Of a stretch of DNA of 64,000 bases, positions 26,185-35,708 are shown one piece after another. The position numbers and the translations under genes were made by a program. Below the pieces are notes generated by a model, which worked only from the letters and a program-made list of their open reading frames with translations, searched no databases and had not been told where the DNA came from. Origin of the DNA: CBDCPI01 sp965220245 (GTDB lineage Bacteria > Chloroflexota > Dehalococcoidia > Lucifugimonadales > UBA3495); assembly GCA_965220245.1 (NCBI GenBank), contig CBDCPI010000011.1:1-64000 (forward strand), read 5' to 3'. How positions within the stretch are numbered: position 1 is the stretch's first letter; each line of letters opens with the position of its first letter.

Positions 26185-27732
26185 CTACCCCTGCCCCCGC
26201 ATCAGGCCCGCCACCCGTTCGCCGATCATCATGGCGGTGCCGCTGGTGCCGGTGCATACAATGTCAGGCATGATGGAGGTGTCCACGACCCGCAGTCCCT
26301 TGACGCCGTAGACCCGGCAGTGCTGGTCCACCACCGCCATGGGGTCCGATGCCGGCCCCATCTTGCAAGTACCCGACATGTGCTGGGTGGCGCTGTATTG
26401 CAGGGCGTCGGTGATCCACCGGTCCAGGGCCTCGTCGCTGGCTAGGTCCGCATCCGTCGGCGCCACCCTTTGACCGGTAACGCTCCGAAAACCCTCATGT
26501 TCCAAGAGCCTTATCCCCAGGCGTACCGCCTCCCGCATCCGTTGGCGGTCCCAGGGGTCTTCCAGGTACCGGTAGTCAAGCTCCGGCTGCCGGTGGGGGT
26601 CGGCGGAGGTAAGCCGCACCTCTCCGGAGCCGGCCGGTTTATACAGGCTGGCCGACAAGGAAAGCCCGATGGACTCGTTGGGGTCCCCTCCCATGGCGGT
26701 GGCGAAGGAACTGGGGCTAATCAGCATGTCGTTGCGAACGTTGGAGCCGGTGGCCGTGTAGTGCAACAGGCACTCCCGCTTGGGAGCGTTGGGGTCCATC
26801 GGCAAGCCGTCTTGGGCCCGGTAGAGCAGCGTTACCTGGGGATGGTCCTTCATATTCTGCCCTACTCCCGCCAAGTCTTGGACTAGAGCAATATCGAACT
26901 CCCTCAGTTGCTCCGCAGGGCCGATTCCGGACAGTAGCAACAGGTGGGCCGACTTGATGGCCCCGGCGCTGAGAACAACCTCCTCGCCTTCCACCACATA
27001 CTCCTCGCCGCCGCTTTCGGCCCGAACGCCAGTGACTTTTTTACCGGAGAATAAGATACGGGTCACCAGCACGTTGGCCCGGATAGTCAGGTTCAGGCGG
27101 TGCCGGATAGGGTTGATGTAAGTAAGGGCGGTGCTCATACGCACGCCGTCGATGTTGTTCACTGGCACCGGGCTGACTCCGGTGGACTCCGGGTGATTGA
27201 TGTCCGGGAAGTCCGGGAAGCCCGCGTCCAAGCACGAATGGTAGAAGGCCTCCTGAAAGGGCAAAAACTCTTGGCGCTGGTAACGTCTTACCGGCACCGG
27301 TCCGTTGGAGCCGTGGAAGTCGTCCCGATAGTCCAAGTCGTTTTCGATGTTCCGGTAATAAGGCAATACCCGAAGAAAAGACCATTGGTCGTTGCCCTTG
27401 GCGGCCCAGTCGTCAAAGTCTTCGGGCGACCCGCGAAAGAACTGGGCGCCATTGATGGCGCTGCCGCCTCCTATCGTCTTGCCGCGCGGGACCAACGTAG
27501 GGTCTTGCTGTTGCCGAGTGGGGCGGCCTTGGAAGGACCAGCTATGGGGCGCATCGGCCACGGACGCCAAAGGGTTGTAGCTGTACTTTAAGTCGTCGGG
27601 AAGGCGTTCAAAATCGGGATATTCAGGACCGGCCTCCAATAACAAGACCGTCCGTTCCGGGTCTTCCGAAAGGCGGGCTGCCAGAGCGCTCCCGGCGTTG
27701 CCGGCGCCGACAATGATCACGTCGTATTTCAT
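26185..27732 (-). CDS. GMC-family FAD oxidoreductase, paralogue 1
   Basis: A 515-residue flavoprotein of the glucose-methanol-choline oxidoreductase family, expected to oxidise an alcohol with FAD. The FAD-binding GAGNAGS lies at residues 8-14, followed by LLLEAGP (about 30-36), the GMC signature 1 region GGGSAINGAQFFRG, and signature 2 GAIKSAHLLLLSGIGP. The catalytic His is in QHMSGTCKMGP near residue 450. The usual C-terminal ANTN-x-T motif is changed to CTGTSGT, so the conserved Asn that partners the His appears to be Ser here, unlike the other paralogues in this window. GGGGAGTAAGG precedes the ATG. Substrate unknown. Confidence 0.88.
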   Translation of the reverse strand: MKYDVIIVGAGNAGSALAARLSEDPERTVLLLEAGPEYPDFERLPDDLKYSYNPLASVADAPHSWSFQGRPTRQQQDPTLVPRGKTIGGGSAINGAQFFRGSPEDFDDWAAKGNDQWSFLRVLPYYRNIENDLDYRDDFHGSNGPVPVRRYQRQEFLPFQEAFYHSCLDAGFPDFPDINHPESTGVSPVPVNNIDGVRMSTALTYINPIRHRLNLTIRANVLVTRILFSGKKVTGVRAESGGEEYVVEGEEVVLSAGAIKSAHLLLLSGIGPAEQLREFDIALVQDLAGVGQNMKDHPQVTLLYRAQDGLPMDPNAPKRECLLHYTATGSNVRNDMLISPSSFATAMGGDPNESIGLSLSASLYKPAGSGEVRLTSADPHRQPELDYRYLEDPWDRQRMREAVRLGIRLLEHEGFRSVTGQRVAPTDADLASDEALDRWITDALQYSATQHMSGTCKMGPASDPMAVVDQHCRVYGVKGLRVVDTSIMPDIVCTGTSGTAMMIGERVAGLMRGQG

Positions 27733-27780
27733 TCCTTACTCCCCATGGTCTTCAAATACTAACGCCGGAGCCTGGTTGGC

Positions 27781-30183
27781 CTAAGGCTGATTGGCTTGTT
27801 CGTAGGCCCCGATGTCGCGAGCTCTCCCCCAGGGACGGGAAAAGCCGCGTTGGTCGGACTCCGCGGCGGGGCTGCCAGCGCCACTGTCAATCGCCGGGCT
27901 GCCCGGGAGCAGGGCGCGGGTCTTGGTGGGGCCGCCATTATTGCGTAATGGGGCCAGCTTAGCGTCGATGGGCTTGCCCCGGGTGCCTACCAGGTCGCCC
28001 TGAGCGGCGGCGTAGGAGCACCCTTCAATCGACCCAACAAGGTTGTATCCCAACGAGGTTATGTCGCCGGAGCAGTCCGGGCCGGCCGTGGCGAAGTTAT
28101 TGGCCAATATGCTGCCTCGTAGGTCCGTCCGGGGTGCTTGCGAGGGCATTTGGACCCGAATCCCGCCGCCTTCCCCGTCGGCGCGGTTGTCACTCAAGGT
28201 GCTGTCGATCACCTTTAGACGGCCCCAGTTTTGGATGCCGGCTCCAAATCTCGCGGTGTTGTCGCTAATAGTGCTATTGGCGATGGTGAAGTCGCCCATG
28301 TTGCGAATTGCGCCGCCGCCCCCGCCGCCGTGGTTGCCGCTAATAGTGCTGGAGTCGACCTCAAAGAAACCGACTGATGTGTTGAGCAGGCCCCCGCCTC
28401 CAATGTGGGCGCGGTTGGCCGTCAACGTAGTCCGGGTCATGGTGACGTTGCCCCAGTTGCTCATTCCGGCGCCGGTATTGGCCCGGTTGTCCCGGAAAAC
28501 GCTGCCTTCGATGGTTAAATGCCCGCCGCTGAAAATCCCCCCTCCCTCGCCGGCGGCCCTATTATTCGCCACGGTAGTGTTGGTGAGGGTTAGTGTTCCG
28601 CCGTTGAAAATGCCGCCGCCGCCGCCCGCGTAGTTATCGCTAATAATGGAATCTATCAAGTGGAGGGTCCCATGGACATGAACGCCGCCGCCGAACTCCC
28701 AATTAACGGTCACAATGCCGCCGATGGTGGCCGGGAAGACCACGTGCCGCGGCTCTCGGGAGGTTGCCGCCCCGTGGCGAATGGTCAGTCCGGAAATAGT
28801 AACGTCGTTGCCGAACGGTACTCGGATTACCCTGCCGGTAGCGGCGTCCGTCGTCTTGGCGGCTTCGATGATCGTAGCCTCCGGACCCGCTCCAAGCAGA
28901 GTCAGGTCTTTGTCGATGACCAACTCGCCTTGGCCCCCGTCTTGGTCCCCGCCTTGGTTCAAAGTATAGACGCCCGGGGGAAGTTGAATGGTGTCGCCGT
29001 CCTCGGCTTCCAGCACCGCTTCTCTCAGGAAGCAGGCCGGGCACTCCGATTGGGGAGCATGGTCCAACCGGATCAAATTAGTCCCATCCCCGGCAATTAC
29101 CGGCCCCAAGGCCAGCACACTCAGCCCGGCTATCGCTCCCAAACCCCAGGTGCCGGTGGCCAAGGTGGCTACCGCTCTCTTCGGCATCACTTTGGCCAGC
29201 CCCCAAAAGGTGACGGGTCCCCCGGCCGCCGCCACGAACAATAGGGTTGCTGCCGGAGCGGTTCCCATACCCACCAGCAACAGGGCCGCCACCAAGGGTA
29301 TCTCGAATAGTAGGGGCACATTGATCAGGACCCCCAGCGTAGCCGCAATGACCACACCCAGAGCGTTGTCACCCAGGAAGGTCTGGACCGTGTCTGGGCT
29401 AACCCACTGCAAAGCCAGCCCGCTGGCAAACCCGGCCACTACCATGATGGGTCCCAAGCGGAACAAATACCCTAGGGCGGAACGCAACCAAGCGCGGAGT
29501 CCTTCATTAATTACCTGACGCCACGTCCCCGGAGTGCTATCGGGTAAAACGACCAAGGGCACCGGTTCTACGAACTCCTGCTTTTCCCGCCCCGCCAACA
29601 ACGCCACCAAGGGTCCCAGGAGAAGGGCCCCAACCACGCTCAGGCCGATCCGGCTGCCGGCCAGCATGGGAGCGAAGACCAACATCGCCATGATCAGCGC
29701 CGGCAGGTTCAAGGTAGAGGAGCCTTGAACGATGGCCACCGTGGTCTCGATGCCGGCCCCCCGGCGCCTGAAGGCGGAAGATACCGGAACGATACAAGCG
29801 GAGCACAGGTTCATCGCCGGACCGACAATAAGGCCCCTTAAAGAGCCTTTTAGGCCCCGCTGCGACCAGTTGTTGCGAGCTTCGGGAGGAAACAGGAACA
29901 CTTCGGTTAGGCTGGCTATAAGGAACGCAAAGGTCATTCCCAGGCTTACCAACTTCAGGTAGGTGAGGGAGAAGTTCCACCAGCGGGAAAGGAGGGTCGA
30001 GTCGGCGGAGCCTTGCAGGCAGAAACCCTGAAAGCACTCAACGGCGGGCGCTGTCGCCGCCACCAAGTCCTCTTCCACGGTGTCCAGCTTGGGCACCCGG
30101 TTGAACCATAGGAAGAGGACTAGGAGAGTTACGAAGAGGACTAACCCGACGGCACGCTTTTTCTTTAGCGCGGTGTCAAACAT
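27781..30183 (-). CDS. Predicted permease fused to a right-handed beta-helix domain
   Basis: An 800-residue protein in two parts. Residues 10-370 hold about eight to ten membrane helices with NLCSACIVPVSSAFRRRGAG (about 125-144) and GSSTLNLPALIMA, typical of the ArsP_1/DUF318 (YraQ-type) permease family, whose characterised members export organoarsenicals. From 381 a CSLREA-like motif (CPACFLREAV) opens a parallel beta-helix with repeated short turns such as GGGIFNGGTLTLTNTTVANN, ending in GSPAIDSGAGSP...DIGAYE, the choice-of-anchor Q type C-terminus of secreted proteins. I do not know this combination. The reading frame is continuous with no stop or repeat slip. A fusion by fused genes or an assembly join is possible. 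Confidence 0.75.
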   Translation of the reverse strand: MFDTALKKKRAVGLVLFVTLLVLFLWFNRVPKLDTVEEDLVAATAPAVECFQGFCLQGSADSTLLSRWWNFSLTYLKLVSLGMTFAFLIASLTEVFLFPPEARNNWSQRGLKGSLRGLIVGPAMNLCSACIVPVSSAFRRRGAGIETTVAIVQGSSTLNLPALIMAMLVFAPMLAGSRIGLSVVGALLLGPLVALLAGREKQEFVEPVPLVVLPDSTPGTWRQVINEGLRAWLRSALGYLFRLGPIMVVAGFASGLALQWVSPDTVQTFLGDNALGVVIAATLGVLINVPLLFEIPLVAALLLVGMGTAPAATLLFVAAAGGPVTFWGLAKVMPKRAVATLATGTWGLGAIAGLSVLALGPVIAGDGTNLIRLDHAPQSECPACFLREAVLEAEDGDTIQLPPGVYTLNQGGDQDGGQGELVIDKDLTLLGAGPEATIIEAAKTTDAATGRVIRVPFGNDVTISGLTIRHGAATSREPRHVVFPATIGGIVTVNWEFGGGVHVHGTLHLIDSIISDNYAGGGGGIFNGGTLTLTNTTVANNRAAGEGGGIFSGGHLTIEGSVFRDNRANTGAGMSNWGNVTMTRTTLTANRAHIGGGGLLNTSVGFFEVDSSTISGNHGGGGGGAIRNMGDFTIANSTISDNTARFGAGIQNWGRLKVIDSTLSDNRADGEGGGIRVQMPSQAPRTDLRGSILANNFATAGPDCSGDITSLGYNLVGSIEGCSYAAAQGDLVGTRGKPIDAKLAPLRNNGGPTKTRALLPGSPAIDSGAGSPAAESDQRGFSRPWGRARDIGAYEQANQP

Positions 30184-30824
30184 CGTTGACGCGTTGGCTA
30201 AGGCTTGCCCCAGAAGGATGGTTACTCGGGGAAGCGGTGAGGCTACCTGCTATGGGGTAGAGTCTAGAAGTATCTCTTAGCCGTGTCAAACCGGTGTGGG
30301 TATTTCATCTCTGGATTCCCGCCTGCGCGGGAATGGAGGAAAGATGCGTGGTTTCGAATCCTTGCCAAGGAACGGACTATACGGCTTGATTACGACGGTT
30401 GGACATGCAGGTCCTTAAACCTTATGCGCGTTGATAGTTGTCATAACGTAAAAATCTATTGACTTAACCTAAAGTTGCACCTATGATCCCGCGACGGTAC
30501 GGGCCTACCGCTAGCTGCCGCTACCCTTTTAACGTCAGCAGAACGCGCCGGACAATCGTTTTTCGCAGGGTGAGCGTGCTGCGGTTTCCGAAGAACGAAG
30601 GTTCATATGGAGATTCCTTCCTAATTAAATAAAGGCTTGATTTTTTGCGCGCAACCCGGAAAAATTTGTTATACTGCCACCGCATTAAAACATGGTTGTT
30701 GCCCGGCGATAGCCGGGAGCATTCTGTGGAAAACGGTTTAGCTTGGGAACCACGACAAAGGCAGCATGGGAAGGCTATCCCGGTCCGGCGATGTGCCGTC
30801 CAGTAATGTGAAGGAGGCTCTGGT
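30184..30824. other. Gap upstream of the TRAP genes
   Basis: Contains an inverted CCCGCCTGCGCGGG repeat near 30320, an AT-rich stretch at 30620-30675 with a possible promoter, and no gene. Confidence 0.5.
30670..30675 (+). promoter_or_regulatory. Possible -10 box for the TRAP operon
   Basis: TATACT lies 150 bp upstream of dctQ in an AT-rich block; a TTGCGC-like -35 sits 19 bases before it, a longer than ideal spacing. Confidence 0.3.
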
Positions 30825-31505
30825 TTGAGCGAAGTCCGTTTAGAACCCGAAAATGTTGGGGAGACCTCCGCAGGGGCAACAGCCGCTGATTTGAGGGCGG
30901 ATGTCGGACAGTCCATTGCACTAACCCTGCTTCTGTGGATGCGGGGCATTACCCGGAACGCCGACCGGGCTTACCTGATAATGGGGTATATTTGCGGCTT
31001 GGAGTTGCTGTTCCTGGGGTTCTTCATCACCTACCAGGTAGTTGCTCGAAAGGTAGGCTGGGTACAGGCGCCGGCCACCGACGTGATGAGCGGCTACGTG
31101 CTGGCCATGGCGGGTACTTGGTCGTTCTCTTATTCGCTGCGGACCGGGTCCCACGTGCGAATCGATGCACTGTTGCCATTTATGGGCGCCAGGACCCGAT
31201 GGTCGGCAGACTTTGTAGCCTTGGCGGCAGTAGCGTTCCTGGCGATAGTCACCGCTTGGAAAATGTGGGGGACCATAGTTAACAATTATGACCGCGGAGT
31301 TGTGACCAACGACTATCCCCTGACCCCCCTGTGGATCCCAAAAATCGTGGTTGGGCTCGGCTTTAGCTTTCTAACGTTCACCGCGTTTCAAATGATGGCA
31401 GCCATGGTCGCGGAGGTAGTCCTTCCCTGGTGGCACCGCAAACTGGGTGGCGGCGAAATTGAGCGGCAGAACATAGTGACCGGTGAGGCTGCGGAGGTTG
31501 CCTAG
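30825..31505 (+). CDS. TRAP transporter small permease (DctQ family)
   Basis: Small membrane subunit of a tripartite ATP-independent periplasmic transporter, which imports organic acids using a sodium or proton gradient. The 226-residue product has four hydrophobic helices; GSHVRIDALL in the third region is the DctQ hallmark. The start is TTG 30825 with an ideal AAGGAGG seven bases upstream; no ATG is available. The large permease gene follows 122 bp downstream. The substrate-binding DctP subunit is not in the window. Confidence 0.85.
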   Translation: MSEVRLEPENVGETSAGATAADLRADVGQSIALTLLLWMRGITRNADRAYLIMGYICGLELLFLGFFITYQVVARKVGWVQAPATDVMSGYVLAMAGTWSFSYSLRTGSHVRIDALLPFMGARTRWSADFVALAAVAFLAIVTAWKMWGTIVNNYDRGVVTNDYPLTPLWIPKIVVGLGFSFLTFTAFQMMAAMVAEVVLPWWHRKLGGGEIERQNIVTGEAAEVA

Positions 31506-31627
31506 AAACGCAGTCTCGTGCAGGAAATCCACTTCTGGCTCCAACCGCGGTAGGCGGTGAATCGGCCTGCACCGGAAGCCGCTTTGGCGGCTGTGGCAGC
31601 GCCAAACCTTAGGAGGCCCAACGGGCT

Positions 31628-33139
31628 ATGGCAATAGGCGTAGCATTCGGACTGATGGGCGCATTCTTCATGGCCGGGCTCTACGTGTCCGCCGCATTGG
31701 GGTGCTTGTCCCTCATCATAATGTGGTTCTTTTCCGACGCTCCCCTTTGGAATATCATGGCCAACAAAGCGTGGGAAGGGAATACCAGCTTCATCTTGGT
31801 GGCGGTTCCTCTCTTCATTCTGATGGGTGAGTTGATGAACCGCAGCGGGATGGGCGAGCGCATGTACGGCGCGGTATCCCGCTGGCTGTGGTTCCTCCCG
31901 GGCGGGCTAATTCACACCAACATCGTCTCCTGCGCCATCTTCGCCGCTTGCTCCGGCTCCAGCGTGGCCACCTCGGCCACCATCAGCCGGGTATCTCTCC
32001 CCTCCTTCCGCGCACGAGGCTACAACGAGCGGTTGGTCATCGGCTCCCTGGCAGCGGGAGGAACCTTGGGCATCCTGATTCCCCCCAGCATCAGTTTGAT
32101 CATTTATGGCGTGCTGGTGGAAGAGTCGATTGGGCGGTTGTACTTGGCGGGCTTCCTCCCCGGATTCATGCTGGCCGGGATTTTCATGGTGATGATCGTT
32201 ATCATCGCCATAATCTGGCCGCGCATCTCCCCTCGCGTTGCTGAAGAGGAAGCCAGCATCTTTGACTTGGAAGCTTGGCGGGCCCGAATTATCGGGCTTA
32301 TATCCTTGCTCCCGGTCATAGGTCTGATATTCATCGTCTTGGGCACTATCTACATGGGTATAGCGACCCCCAGCGAGGCTGCCGCCTTTGGAGTGTCGGG
32401 CGCCTTGGTTATCGGGGTCAGCCTCAACTCCGAGCGGGCCTGGCAACCGGCGTTGGCTGCGTTCTTGAGACGGACCGGAATGGTGGGCATGTTGTCCGGA
32501 GGCGCGGCGGCGTGGGCGCGGTCCCAACCGGAACCCAGCAAGGAAGAGTTTAACGCCGCCATCCAGCGGAACTTGCAGATTATTCGAGAGGCCTTTATGT
32601 CGACGGTGCGCACCACCGGAATGATCTTCCTGATTGTTCTGGCGGCGTTCACCTTGAGCTTTGCCTTTGCCCGGTTGGGAATATCCCAGGACATCGCCAA
32701 CGCGATCACCGGCCTGGACCTCAACGCGATCACCTTGGTGATCGTACTGGTCTTCTTCTACATCGTTTTGGGCACCTTCATGGAAAGCTTCTCCATGCTG
32801 GTAACCACCATACCCATCTTGGTGCCTACATTGGAGCAAGTGGGTGTGGACCTTATCTGGTTCGGCATCATCATGGTGATTTTGGTCGAGGCCGCGCTGA
32901 TCAGCCCGCCGGAGGGCATCAACCTCTACGTGCTGCACGGTGTGCGCCAAGACGTGAGCCGGGAAATGGCCGAAGCGGAGGGAGTACAAGTCCAGCAGGG
33001 CACCATTGCCGACGTTTGGATCGGTGTGCTGCCCTTCATGGCCTGTATGGCGGTAGCGATAGCATTGATCATCGCGTTTCCTGACATTGCTCTATGGCTA
33101 CCGGATGCGATCAAGGGCGAACGAGGCGGTGGCGGGTAG
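31628..33139 (+). CDS. TRAP transporter large permease (DctM family)
   Basis: The 503-residue product has the DctM pattern of about 12 helices with SCAIFAACSGSSVATSATI (about 100-118), GTLGILIPPSISLIIYG, and a second-half ISPPEGINLYV motif. A polar segment of roughly 40 residues (ARSQPEPSKEEFNAAIQRN) interrupts the middle, as seen in some family members. TAGGAGG lies upstream of ATG 31628. Together with the 30825 gene it forms the membrane part of one importer; a shared transcript ending at the 33166 hairpin is likely. Confidence 0.88.
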   Translation: MAIGVAFGLMGAFFMAGLYVSAALGCLSLIIMWFFSDAPLWNIMANKAWEGNTSFILVAVPLFILMGELMNRSGMGERMYGAVSRWLWFLPGGLIHTNIVSCAIFAACSGSSVATSATISRVSLPSFRARGYNERLVIGSLAAGGTLGILIPPSISLIIYGVLVEESIGRLYLAGFLPGFMLAGIFMVMIVIIAIIWPRISPRVAEEEASIFDLEAWRARIIGLISLLPVIGLIFIVLGTIYMGIATPSEAAAFGVSGALVIGVSLNSERAWQPALAAFLRRTGMVGMLSGGAAAWARSQPEPSKEEFNAAIQRNLQIIREAFMSTVRTTGMIFLIVLAAFTLSFAFARLGISQDIANAITGLDLNAITLVIVLVFFYIVLGTFMESFSMLVTTIPILVPTLEQVGVDLIWFGIIMVILVEAALISPPEGINLYVLHGVRQDVSREMAEAEGVQVQQGTIADVWIGVLPFMACMAVAIALIIAFPDIALWLPDAIKGERGGGG

Positions 33140-33165
33140 CGCCCTGCAATAGACACAGGCACAAC

Positions 33166-33212
33166 AAATGGCCCCGCTTGAGGAGTATCCCAAGCGGGGC
33201 CATTTGTTTTTC
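33166..33212. terminator. Bidirectional rho-independent terminator
   Basis: A perfect 15-bp stem (33166-33180 with 33191-33205) and ten-base loop is followed by GTTTTTC, ending the TRAP operon; the opposite A-rich flank also serves the convergent MaoC genes. Confidence 0.85.
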
Positions 33213-33227
33213 AGGGGTTATACGAGT

Positions 33228-33695
33228 TTACTCTTCCGGGGGCAGGAATGCGTTGGGCACCACGGCGCTACCGGCGCCGGCGCCGGTAGTGTTCCCATCT
33301 TGATTCTCGGCGGTAATCTCGACTGACACTTGGTTGCCGTTGGCAACCCGGGTGATACCGGTAATCTTGGCGGAGAAGGTCACGGTGTCTCCGGGCCGCA
33401 CCGGCCTCAGGAATCTAAGGTCCACCACCCCGGTGTGATTGAAGACTTGGCTGCCAAAGTGCCTTCGGAGCATTTCGATGGCAAAGGCCAGCGACATTCT
33501 GCCTGAAGCCACTGTGCCCGAGGTCCCCAAAGTTTCCCGCGCCGTTGCCTCATCGGTAAACTGGGATGGCCCGGTCTGCCCGGCGCTTCCTTCAAAGAGG
33601 TCGATGGCCTCTTGAGTCACCTCTTTAACCAAGGGCGGGATGTCATCGCCTACTTCGTACCTGGGTGACTGGTAGTTTCGCGTTATCCTCCCCAC
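33228..33695 (-). CDS. MaoC-like hotdog-fold protein, subunit 2
   Basis: The 155-residue product has the MaoC-dehydratase hotdog fold: a central helix FAIEMLRRHFG and strands VDLRFLRPVRPGDTVTFSAK, typical of enzymes hydrating or dehydrating acyl-CoA. The classic catalytic Asp/His pair is not clearly seen, as in the heterodimeric members where one subunit carries it. Its start overlaps the end of the other MaoC gene by 13 bases, so they are translationally linked and probably form a heterodimer. Confidence 0.78.
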   Translation of the reverse strand: MGRITRNYQSPRYEVGDDIPPLVKEVTQEAIDLFEGSAGQTGPSQFTDEATARETLGTSGTVASGRMSLAFAIEMLRRHFGSQVFNHTGVVDLRFLRPVRPGDTVTFSAKITGITRVANGNQVSVEITAENQDGNTTGAGAGSAVVPNAFLPPEE

Positions 33696-34102
33696 TTCTT
33701 TCCCACCTCTGAGGGTTGCTTCAATTCGTGAGTAATGACCCGGTCTATCAGGCGCCCGTCTTCATCCACGGATACCGCTTCCGTCACAATGTAGTTCTTG
33801 CCCCTTCTCAGGTACTTGTCCGCAATCCACGCGGTGATGGTCAGCTTCTTTCCGGGCACCGGCGGATTGTAGCAGTAGAAGGCGCACCGGGCGTTCACCG
33901 ACCCGTTGTCACGGTACTTGGCGTTGTATTGTTTGACGTCCACCTTGTGGGAGATAGTTGGATAGCTGGCTTCCGGGTCCATCACCCCTTTCCGGTAGGT
34001 GTCGACCATCTCTTGGGTCAACACGTAATCGTACTTTTCGAAGGTCTCTCCGACCTCTAGTTCGTCCCAATCCAGCAATATCCGGTTGTCGGGTCCTGCC
34101 AT
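33683..34102 (-). CDS. MaoC-like hotdog-fold protein, subunit 1
   Basis: A 139-residue companion of the 33228 gene. It starts LDWDELEVGETFEKYDYVLT, the usual entry strand of MaoC-like proteins, then a dehydratase-type helix, and PGKKLTITAWIADKYLRRGK late in the fold. The pair probably acts in acyl-CoA metabolism (enoyl-CoA hydratase 2 type); the substrate cannot be read. MITE copy 2 lies just upstream at 34119-34216. Confidence 0.75.
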   Translation of the reverse strand: MAGPDNRILLDWDELEVGETFEKYDYVLTQEMVDTYRKGVMDPEASYPTISHKVDVKQYNAKYRDNGSVNARCAFYCYNPPVPGKKLTITAWIADKYLRRGKNYIVTEAVSVDEDGRLIDRVITHELKQPSEVGKKWGG

Positions 34103-34118
34103 ATCGTCCCGCTCCTAT

Positions 34119-34216
34119 TATTGATACGTGAATAAGTTTCTAAACTGTCCCCCTCCTCGTCATTCCGGCTCAAGGCCGGAATGACGAGGGCTGGTGTAAT
34201 TGTTCACGCATCAGTA
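34119..34216. mobile_element. MITE copy 2 (98 bp)
   Basis: Left end TATTGATACGTGAA is a two-base variant of copy 1; right end TTCACGCATCAGTA is identical. A CCGGCTCAAGGCCGG palindrome fills the core. This is the shortest copy. Confidence 0.75.
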
Positions 34217-34257
34217 GTAATTCGCCAGTAGAGATAAAGCTGGCCAACCCGGACCAA

Positions 34258-35355
34258 TCAGGCCGGGACAACCACCTCTCTGCCTTCATCCGAGGCTTGG
34301 CGGATGGCGTCCACCAAACGGTGCAAGCCGACCGCGGTATCGAAGTCGGGTTGGCCTTGCTCGCCGTTGTTAATCGCTTCGCCGAACATGTAATAGAGCT
34401 GTCCAACGTTGTGGGGGGCGCCCTGGGGCATACCCTCCAAGACGAAGGTGTGGCGGCCGGGGATCTCCAAGTCCTCCAGGACGTCCCCGTTTTTGGCTCC
34501 TTGGACCCTTACCGGCCCCAACTGAGGAGAGTCCTCCGAAGTGGCGGTCAGTGTTCCCTCCCGGCCATAAATTTCCATGCGGTAGCCGCTGCCGGCCCAC
34601 GGAATACTGGCGACATGGGCCGACACCACCGCCCCATTGGCCAAGCGGCCGCTGATCAGGATGTTGTCCGGAGCGGTTACGTCCACCATCTGCTGGGTGT
34701 CGGTCTCGTACCACTGGGCAGCCTGGGTTGAAACGACGGAAGAGACATGACTGAAGTCGCCAACTACAAAACGCAGAGCGTCGATGGAGTGCCCGGTGGC
34801 GATGGTAAGAGTAGTGGCGCCGAGGGTGTCATCCCGCTGCCAGGTACGGCCGGAGGGCCGTTCCAACACGCCGCCCCGGATTAGCTGCATGGAGCACGAC
34901 ATGACGTCACCCACGTAACCGTCTTCTACCAACTCCTTTAGGTACAAAATGGCTGGCGCCGCCCGGGCTTGAAGACCCACCACTGCTTTGACACCTTGGG
35001 CCCGGGCCAAGTCGGCCAACTCTTCAGCCTCGTTGAGGTCCTTCCCTAGGGGCCACTCGGTGAATACGTGCTTGCCGGCTAGGAGAGCGTCCTTGGTGAT
35101 TTGATAATGGGAGGGCACCCGCAGCACCACGGCGACGGCGTCGATTTCGGGATGGGCCAACATTTCCCGGTAGTCGTTGAAGGCCATGCGGGCGCCGTAC
35201 TGCCGGGCCGATTCTTCGGCGGTCTCGGTGCGCGTAGTGCAGACCCCCGTCAGCTCAAACTCCGGGCTGGCCACGATGGCCGGTAGATGGGAGCGGTGGG
35301 CCCAACCCACCGTTGGACTGGCTCCGATGATTCCCAGGCGTATTGGGTCCGGCAT
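34258..35355 (-). CDS. Gfo/Idh/MocA family oxidoreductase
   Basis: A 365-residue NAD(P)-dependent dehydrogenase of the sugar/inositol type. Residues 5-15 are the Rossmann strand and loop LGIIGASPTVG, and TEWPLGKDLNEAEEL near residue 100 corresponds to the EKPxA loop of the family, with P retained but K replaced (W-P-L). GHSIDALRFVVGDF near 190 matches the C-terminal substrate domain with its conserved His-Asp. ATG 35355 has GGAGGGAG upstream; the ORF opens 18 codons earlier without support. Substrate unknown, probably a polyol or sugar-like compound. Confidence 0.85.
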   Translation of the reverse strand: MPDPIRLGIIGASPTVGWAHRSHLPAIVASPEFELTGVCTTRTETAEESARQYGARMAFNDYREMLAHPEIDAVAVVLRVPSHYQITKDALLAGKHVFTEWPLGKDLNEAEELADLARAQGVKAVVGLQARAAPAILYLKELVEDGYVGDVMSCSMQLIRGGVLERPSGRTWQRDDTLGATTLTIATGHSIDALRFVVGDFSHVSSVVSTQAAQWYETDTQQMVDVTAPDNILISGRLANGAVVSAHVASIPWAGSGYRMEIYGREGTLTATSEDSPQLGPVRVQGAKNGDVLEDLEIPGRHTFVLEGMPQGAPHNVGQLYYMFGEAINNGEQGQPDFDTAVGLHRLVDAIRQASDEGREVVVPA

Positions 35356-35454
35356 AAAATATCTCCCTCCGACTCTTTTAGGCAGTGGGCTTAGTAAACA
35401 GTTTTCCATTCTACGGCTATATCGTTGGGTTGCCTACAGCCAAGGCGGGGAATT

Positions 35455-35614
35455 CAGGGTCTTTTCATTGTCGATGGCACCATCTCCCCGCTCACCCTGA
35501 GCGAAGCCGCAGGCGGAGCGCAGCGGAGTCGAAGGGCCTGTCCTGAGCTTGTCGAAGGGATGAGCGGAATTGGTAACGCCGCTGCGCTATGGTCGAGACA
35601 ATGAAAAGACCCTG
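35455..35614. repeat. Palindromic repeat with 18-bp terminal inverted repeats
   Basis: Bounded by CAGGGTCTTTTCATTGTC and GACAATGAAAAGACCCTG. Its core carries the CCTGAGC...GTCGAAGG short repeat in two orientations. Related ends occur at 25571/25893 and 40847, so it is a dispersed family. Confidence 0.7.
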
Positions 35615-35633
35615 GCAGGGAATTGGCTTCAAG

Positions 35634-35669
35634 AATAAGGAGCCCCAGATACACCTGGGGCTCCTTATT
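35634..35669 (-). terminator. Rho-independent terminator of the amidohydrolase gene
   Basis: A perfect 15-bp stem AATAAGGAGCCCCAG with six-base loop lies 40 bp past the stop of the 35709 gene; both flanks are T/A-rich. Confidence 0.8.
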
Positions 35670-35708
35670 AACCTACTCGGGTAGGACTAAGCGGGGATAG
35701 CGGCGGAT

